A DNA stretch of 64,000 nucleotides, from NCBI RefSeq assembly GCF_003076275.1, contig NZ_CP029064.1, positions 4,072,001-4,136,000 on the forward strand. The letters are read 5' to 3'. The stretch is from Microbulbifer sp. A4B17 (GTDB lineage: Bacteria; Pseudomonadota; Gammaproteobacteria; Pseudomonadales; Cellvibrionaceae). The notes under the pieces are model-generated. The model saw nothing but the letters and a program-made list of their open reading frames with translations, did not search any database and was not told where the DNA came from. Positions 58,522-64,000 of the stretch are shown here, one piece after another; positions within the stretch are counted from its first letter, which is position 1, and each line of letters opens with the position of its first letter. The translations under genes and the position numbers were made by a program.

Positions 58522-60126
58522 TTATTTCACCATTATGCGGTTACTGCGAGAGACTTCCTTGGTCACTCTCGCATTAAAAATGGGAGCATCTTCACTTTCA
58601 CCTGATGTGGAGAATGCACTGGTGGAAATATCTCCACACTCTCCGGTCTCGATGTAATTCAGTGCGGTAGCAAAGCGCGCTTCATCAGCATCACCCAAGA
58701 GATTGTCAAAATCGTCACCGATCACACACCCAGGCAAATCGGCATCAGTTCCGTAATCACCATTGGGCATAAAGCCATCGGAGTAATCACCAAAGCCTTT
58801 TGCATTCACACCGGAGAACTGAATTGTGAAATAAGTGGTGCCACAATTATCCAAAGGATAAAAACCATAGGGCTTACCACAGGTAGTCTCACCTATCTGG
58901 ATAACCTCGACATCAATTCCGCGCAAGCCATTGATAATGGCCTCACTGGCTGAGCAGGTATTTTCACTAGTCAGGACAAACAGCCGCGACAGGTTTAAAG
59001 TCGGCAATTCTTCCCCGTATAACGACTCATCAACAAAGCCCAGACCGGTCGAATAGAATGGAGTCCCATCCAATGGCGCTCCGGTAATTGGGTTAGTTTC
59101 CGGATGCTGATCGTTAAACTGGGCAATTTCAAATACCTGCCCCACAGTATTATCGCCTGCGATCATATAGGCTAACTCTGCAGCGATATCGAGATAACCA
59201 CCGCCGTTATAGCGAAGGTCAAGCACTAACTCTTCAACAGATTCCGATTCAAGCTCAGTAACAGCATCAATCAGCTCCGCTTCCGCTGTCGCAATATGAT
59301 CATTGAAAAGCATATACCCGACTTTACGGCCCGAATCTGTCACTTCAGTTTTAACATATTGAACAGGATCAGATTGCACAGGTGATGCAACCAGAGTGAC
59401 AGTCTCAATCGTTGAAGAACCTAAAGGTCTTATTTCAAATACGTGGGACTCACCATCATTTTCTGGCCACATGCCGTAATTTAAGGTATCGACATCATCA
59501 CCGTAGGCCAGATCAACACCGTCCACACTGATAACTTCTGCACCACGGGTCATAATATCGGGCAAATCGCCACCACTTTCCTCATCCAGATAAGCGACTA
59601 CCGCTTTACGTGGTGGCGTGCTGGAGAGCAGGGCCCACTGAATACCGTAACCAACGTAAACTCCGGATTCGGTTTGTGAATACCATTCATCCGATGGAAC
59701 CGTGTAATGGAATCGATCCTTTTCTCGACCGGAGGGGGTCAGTGCAAAAGTTTTCAGCTCTTCGAAATAAGCTAAAGAATCATCGAAACTAGCTGGATCC
59801 TGGTCCTCAATCTCTTCGTACCATAGGTAGAGCTCATTACTCATTGAGCGCAGCCAGTTATTCTCGTCCTCACGAGTGCCTGCTACGTCCGCATAAGCAG
59901 AGCCAGTTGCAGGGTCTGTGCCGCTGCGGGGAGAAACACATCGATTTACATAAGTTGTGGACGGCAGAAAGTTATCCACTTCCCAGGTACCGCCAACCGG
60001 AGTCGGCGAAGCTGACTCACTCCCACTATCGGAATCGGAACTGCCACCACCTCCGCAGGCCGCCAAGCCCAAAGCTCCCAGAGTAAAAACTCCAGCCAAA
60101 GCTAGCTTACTTAGACGGATTTCCAT
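58522..60126 (-). CDS. S41-family peptidase lipoprotein
   Basis: The start MEIRLSKLALAGVFTLGALG at 60126 follows AAAAGGAG and gives a lipoprotein signal with LAAC at about residue 20. The 534-residue protein contains a PDZ-like region (near 170-230) and the C-terminal-processing peptidase domain with LVLDLRYNGGGYLDIA near 298 and LTSENTCSASEAIING near 395, where the serine is the likely nucleophile. A Ser/Gly-rich stretch follows the lipobox. Substrates are unknown. It is an envelope protease of the S41 family. Confidence 0.85.
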   Translation of the reverse strand: MEIRLSKLALAGVFTLGALGLAACGGGGSSDSDSGSESASPTPVGGTWEVDNFLPSTTYVNRCVSPRSGTDPATGSAYADVAGTREDENNWLRSMSNELYLWYEEIEDQDPASFDDSLAYFEELKTFALTPSGREKDRFHYTVPSDEWYSQTESGVYVGYGIQWALLSSTPPRKAVVAYLDEESGGDLPDIMTRGAEVISVDGVDLAYGDDVDTLNYGMWPENDGESHVFEIRPLGSSTIETVTLVASPVQSDPVQYVKTEVTDSGRKVGYMLFNDHIATAEAELIDAVTELESESVEELVLDLRYNGGGYLDIAAELAYMIAGDNTVGQVFEIAQFNDQHPETNPITGAPLDGTPFYSTGLGFVDESLYGEELPTLNLSRLFVLTSENTCSASEAIINGLRGIDVEVIQIGETTCGKPYGFYPLDNCGTTYFTIQFSGVNAKGFGDYSDGFMPNGDYGTDADLPGCVIGDDFDNLLGDADEARFATALNYIETGECGDISTSAFSTSGESEDAPIFNARVTKEVSRSNRIMVK

Positions 60127-60339
60127 CCCCAAACTCCTTTTAACCCTTCTATTTGTAAAGATCCGTAAAGGAGTGGAGCCTATCATTATTTGGCAGGAGC
60201 TTCGATAACCAAAATTTTCATCAAAAGAAATTGCCAAGCCTAAATACAGAAAGGCCCAAAGAGGCAGTTTCCAGTCTCTACCCCTCCAGGCCCTTCAGTA
60301 CAAAATAGGTAAATTACCTTTCGTAACCCAATTCAGTGA

Positions 60340-61734
60340 TTAACTGCTGACTTTTCCCAAAACACCCTGCAGGCTGTCTTTTGCATCACCGAACAGCATC
60401 CGCGCGTTTTCTTTGTAAAACAGTGGGTTTGCAACACCAGCATACCCCGAAGCCATAGAGCGCTTGAGGACAACTACCTTACCGGCCTTCCACACCTCCA
60501 GTACTGGCATACCCGCGATAGGAGACCCAGGCTTTTCCACTGCATCAGGGTTTACTGTATCGTTAGCACCGATTACCAAGGCCAGATCAGTACCGGGGAA
60601 ATCTGGATTGATTTCATCCATTTCCATAACGATGTCGTAGGGCACATTAGCTTCGGCTAAAAGGACATTCATATGTCCTGGTAGACGACCGGCTACAGGG
60701 TGAATGCCAAAGCGAACAGTTTTTCCCATTTTTCGCAATCGATCTGTCAGGTCACTGACAGCTTGCTGTGCATGGGCAACTGCCATCCCAAACCCGGGCA
60801 CAATAATCACACTATCCGCTGCACTCAGCTCATCAGCCAACTCCTGCTGATCAAAGGCAACGACTTCACCATCAACTTCTTCATCGGCAACCTCACCGCC
60901 ATCAGAACCAAATCCGCCAAGAATAACGCTGATAAAAGAGCGGTTCATTCCCCGGCACATGATGTAACTGAGGATGGCACCGGAAGAGCCGACCAGTGCG
61001 CCGACTACAATCAGCAGGTCATTGCCCAGCATAAAACCGGTAGCCGCAGCAGCCCAACCGGAGTAGCTATTCAGCATGGATATAACCACTGGCATATCAG
61101 CTCCGCCAATAGCGGCCACCAGGTGAACGCCCAATAGCAAAGCAATCGCAGTCATTATCACCAAATTGATAACCGTACCCGCATTTACCTCTGCCGGTAC
61201 AAACAGCACACCAAGAACAATACAAGCCAAAATGGCAATCAGGTTGAGCCAGTGGCGGGCCGGTAGCATCAGAGGCTTCCCTGAAACCAGTCCCTGTAAC
61301 TTACAGAAAGCAACCAAAGAGCCGGTCAGTGTAATTGCCCCAATAAATACTCCCAGGTATATCTCAGTGCTGTGGACAACGTGGGCGGAACCATGCAACT
61401 CCACAATAGGATCCAGGAAACCACCCCAGCCAATCAAAACTGCAGCGAGACCGACAAAGCTGTGTAGCAGGGCCACCATCTGTGGCATTTGGGTCATAGC
61501 TACACGCTTCGCCAGTGCCAACCCAATCACCGCACCGACGACCATAGCGATCGCCACCATCCAATAGGCTCCAGCGGCCACTCCAGCTATCGTGGCGATA
61601 ATGGCAACTGCCATTCCCACCATTCCATAAATATTTCCCCTGCGTGCAGTCTCGTGGCTGGATAAGCCTCCGAGACTCAAAATAAACATCACTGCAGAGA
61701 AGAGATAAGCCATTGCAATCATACCGTTCATCAC
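60340..61734 (-). CDS. pntB: NAD(P) transhydrogenase subunit beta
   Basis: A 464-residue protein with about nine membrane helices in the first 270 residues and a C-terminal NADP(H)-binding domain ([18 protein letters not shown] near 300, [10 protein letters not shown] near 395). With PntA it couples hydride transfer between NADH and NADP+ to proton entry. It lies 11 bp after pntA. Confidence 0.97.
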   Translation of the reverse strand: MMNGMIAMAYLFSAVMFILSLGGLSSHETARRGNIYGMVGMAVAIIATIAGVAAGAYWMVAIAMVVGAVIGLALAKRVAMTQMPQMVALLHSFVGLAAVLIGWGGFLDPIVELHGSAHVVHSTEIYLGVFIGAITLTGSLVAFCKLQGLVSGKPLMLPARHWLNLIAILACIVLGVLFVPAEVNAGTVINLVIMTAIALLLGVHLVAAIGGADMPVVISMLNSYSGWAAAATGFMLGNDLLIVVGALVGSSGAILSYIMCRGMNRSFISVILGGFGSDGGEVADEEVDGEVVAFDQQELADELSAADSVIIVPGFGMAVAHAQQAVSDLTDRLRKMGKTVRFGIHPVAGRLPGHMNVLLAEANVPYDIVMEMDEINPDFPGTDLALVIGANDTVNPDAVEKPGSPIAGMPVLEVWKAGKVVVLKRSMASGYAGVANPLFYKENARMLFGDAKDSLQGVLGKVSS

Positions 61735-61745
61735 TCACCTCTCCC

Positions 61746-63293
61746 TTACCGGCGAAACATTTTCAACATGCGGTAGGTCACAAAGAAACCACCGAATATA
61801 TTAATACTGGCAACCAGCACCCCTATAAATGCGAGCAAACTAACCAAACCTGAACCGGTAACGCCCAGTTGTACCAGCGCGCCAACGATAACAATACCGG
61901 AAATTGCATTAGTAACACTCATAAGTGGCGTGTGTAGCGCGTGAGTCACATTCCAAATCACCTGCCAACCGACAAAAATTGCCAGGACAAATACGGTGAA
62001 GTGAGAGACAAAATCCGGTGGGGCCACACGTCCCAACCACAGCAATAAAACTGCAGCAACAGCCCAGAAAGCAAAAATAGACAGGGGAGACTTTCGCTTC
62101 TCAGCTTTCCCCTCAACAATTTTTACTTCTTCAGCAGCTTTCGCCGATGGCTGGGGTTGGGCAGAAATTTTTGGCGCGGGCGGGGGCCAGGTAATCTCAC
62201 CAGATTTAACCACCGTGGCACCGCGAATAACTTCATCATCAAAGTTAAGGTCAATCTCCCCATCCTTTTCTGGAGTCAACTCCCCAAGCAGATGAGCAAG
62301 ATTGGTGGAATACAAGCGTGAAGATTGAGCAGCTGCACGGCTGGGCAAATTGGTATAACCGAGAATGGTGACGCCATTGTGCTCCACTTTTTCATGAGCC
62401 ACCGTATAGTCACAGTTACCACCCATTTCCGCCGCTAAATCCACGACCACAGAGCCCTTAGGCATACTGTCGACCATATCTGCAAGCCACAACTTGGGAG
62501 CGGGTTTTCCCGGGATCAAGGCAGTAGTGATCACAATATCCACTTCTTTGGCCTGCTCGCGAAACAGTGCCATTTCAGCATCAATAAATTCCTTGGACAT
62601 CTCCTTGGCATAACCACCGGAACCGGAGCCTTCTTCCTCAATCTCAACAGTAAGGAAGTCAGCCCCCATAGACTCCACCTGCTCGCGCACTTCAGCACGG
62701 GTATCGAAGGCTCGCACAATAGCCCCCATACTTTTTGCCGTACCAATTGCGGAGAGGCCCGCTACGCCAGCACCAATAACAAGCACTTTTGCGGGGGGAA
62801 TTTTTCCTGCTGCTGTGATCTGCCCGGTAAAGAAACGACCGAAATTATGAGCCGCTTCTACAACCGCACGATAACCGGCAATATTTGCCATGGAGCTGAG
62901 CGCATCCATTTTTTGCGCACGGGAAATTCTTGGAATCGACTCAACCGCTAGTGCATTGATATCGCGCTCGGCGAGCTTCTGCAGGAACTCGGCATTTTGT
63001 GCCGGTTTCAGAAAGGCGATCAACGTAGCCCCTTTGGGAATCAAAACCAACTCTTGATCAGTTGGTGCTTGTACTTTTAGTACTATACCCGCATCGGCCA
63101 GGCACTGTTGTATATCCTCGCGGATTTCTGCACCGGCTTCAGCATAAGCTTCATCAGTAAAACTGGCCCTGTTACCAGCCCCCTTCTCCACCGCTACGGA
63201 AAAACCCAAATCGCGTAATCGTCTTACGCTATCGGGGGTTGCTGCAACGCGTGCTTCCCCCTCTGCGGTCTCTCTAGGTATGGCTATAATCAC
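61746..63293 (-). CDS. pntA: NAD(P) transhydrogenase subunit alpha
   Basis: A 515-residue single-chain alpha subunit, as in E. coli (not split into PntAA/PntAB). The N-terminal NAD-binding domain shows [20 protein letters not shown] and [20 protein letters not shown] near 168. Four membrane helices lie after about residue 400, following a Pro/Ala/Lys-rich linker ([19 protein letters not shown]). It is the first gene of pntAB. Confidence 0.97.
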   Translation of the reverse strand: MIIAIPRETAEGEARVAATPDSVRRLRDLGFSVAVEKGAGNRASFTDEAYAEAGAEIREDIQQCLADAGIVLKVQAPTDQELVLIPKGATLIAFLKPAQNAEFLQKLAERDINALAVESIPRISRAQKMDALSSMANIAGYRAVVEAAHNFGRFFTGQITAAGKIPPAKVLVIGAGVAGLSAIGTAKSMGAIVRAFDTRAEVREQVESMGADFLTVEIEEEGSGSGGYAKEMSKEFIDAEMALFREQAKEVDIVITTALIPGKPAPKLWLADMVDSMPKGSVVVDLAAEMGGNCDYTVAHEKVEHNGVTILGYTNLPSRAAAQSSRLYSTNLAHLLGELTPEKDGEIDLNFDDEVIRGATVVKSGEITWPPPAPKISAQPQPSAKAAEEVKIVEGKAEKRKSPLSIFAFWAVAAVLLLWLGRVAPPDFVSHFTVFVLAIFVGWQVIWNVTHALHTPLMSVTNAISGIVIVGALVQLGVTGSGLVSLLAFIGVLVASINIFGGFFVTYRMLKMFRR

Positions 63294-64000
63294 CGCCGTG
63301 CCCCTCTTAGTTGGTTTTATGAACTTACAGCTACATCTACCTCAAAAAGTATTGGATTGCCCAATTTATAAACAGATCGAGTGTAAACGTCGTCACGAGG
63401 TATGAAAAGAGGGATAACCTGATAGCCATAATTGGTGAAATTAATAAGACTACAAATGCAGGAAAGGCTATATAGAGCTGAGATGAATACCTACAAATCT
63501 GTCTCATCTGCAACCTTTTCTCTTTGAAAATGAATATTAACTACCCCTTGCCAGAAATACTTAAAAATACAGCTCTGTGAGTAATTTTCACTTCGCTACC
63601 CGGTAATTCATTAGAAAAGTTGAATCTAAAAAACAACCTTCTGTAGAACTGATACCACTGAATAATCAAAATTTCACAGGAAAACAGGCACTGTCAGCTA
63701 TTTTTTAAAGCAATAATCATCCCTTTCAGAGTATCAGGCTAACCAAATAATATCGATAAAGACTCCTTGCCTATTATATTTGTAATAAAAAATAAGGCGC
63801 CAAGTGATAGTCAATTCGTACCAGCTGTCAAAATGCAGATAAATCTGCCTTAGTAAAACCAGTTCACAGTTTTCTGTCCAAAAATTTGAGTAGGCCCCCT
63901 ACTTGTGCAGGAAAAACAATATCCGCAGAATGACGCACCAGGAAAAAGCAGTAACTACAAGATTTACCTCATGGAATTAGAGAAATATATTCACTCACCT
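63294..64000. other. Gene-free region upstream of pntA
   Basis: This 707-bp AT-rich stretch has no open frame or RNA gene that I can recognise. It should hold the pntAB promoter and possibly the regulatory region of a gene beyond the window. Confidence 0.4.

Overview
The window looks like the chromosome of a marine gammaproteobacterium, probably a Cellvibrionales/Microbulbifer-like organism. This is inferred from two things. The housekeeping gene order is Pseudomonas-like: pnp-rpsO-truB-rbfA-infB-nusA-rimP-tRNA(fMet), and rlmE-ftsH-folP-glmM-tpiA-secG-tRNA(Leu), all on the minus strand. There is also a secreted GH19 chitinase with Ser/Asp/Asn-rich linkers and chitin-binding modules.

Layout. 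1-3.9 kb: the tail of an EEP-family phosphatase/nuclease, a broken GMC oxidoreductase, a ZntB/CorA-like transporter, a GFA-family protein and a membrane protein. 4-13.6 kb: the translation/RNA operon from pnp back to rimP, headed by three tandem initiator tRNA genes. 13.9-51 kb: a roughly 37-kb accessory block that separates tRNA(fMet) from the tRNA(Leu)/secG group, which are close together in related gammaproteobacteria. It contains oxidoreductases, NnrS, MFS exporters, a MerR-type regulator, a multicopper oxidase, an endonuclease V-like protein, a family of curlin-repeat (amyloid-like) secreted proteins in several states of decay around the chitinase, a type I-E Cascade gene set, an AHH-type toxin remnant with a likely immunity gene, a decayed IS3-family element and a broken tyrosine integrase beside tRNA(Leu). 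51-58 kb: secG, tpiA, glmM, folP, ftsH, rlmE and yhbY. 58-63.3 kb: a lipoprotein, an S41 peptidase and pntAB.

The most notable locus is at 37.8-43.5 kb. cse1-cse2-cas7e-cas5e-cas6e are present, but no cas3, cas1 or cas2 is visible. The adjoining array has ten repeats whose sequences differ from one another. Despite this divergence all ten can fold into the same 6-bp hairpin. Several stems carry compensatory base-pair changes, and the two apparent C-A mismatches on the plus strand become G-U wobbles in RNA made from the minus strand, the strand that encodes the cas genes. This suggests crRNA hairpins are still under selection although adaptation and target-degradation genes are absent locally.

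The second theme is curlin-repeat proteins. Three genes look intact (22.5, 27.2 and 29.0 kb), two are broken (20.4 and 36.4 kb) and two are short remnants. No csgB/E/F/G-type secretion genes are present. The 27.2 and 29.0 kb genes and their upstream regions are a duplication. Several accessory genes (GMC oxidoreductase, two curlin genes, integrase) are interrupted by single in-frame stop codons, consistent with ongoing decay of the block.
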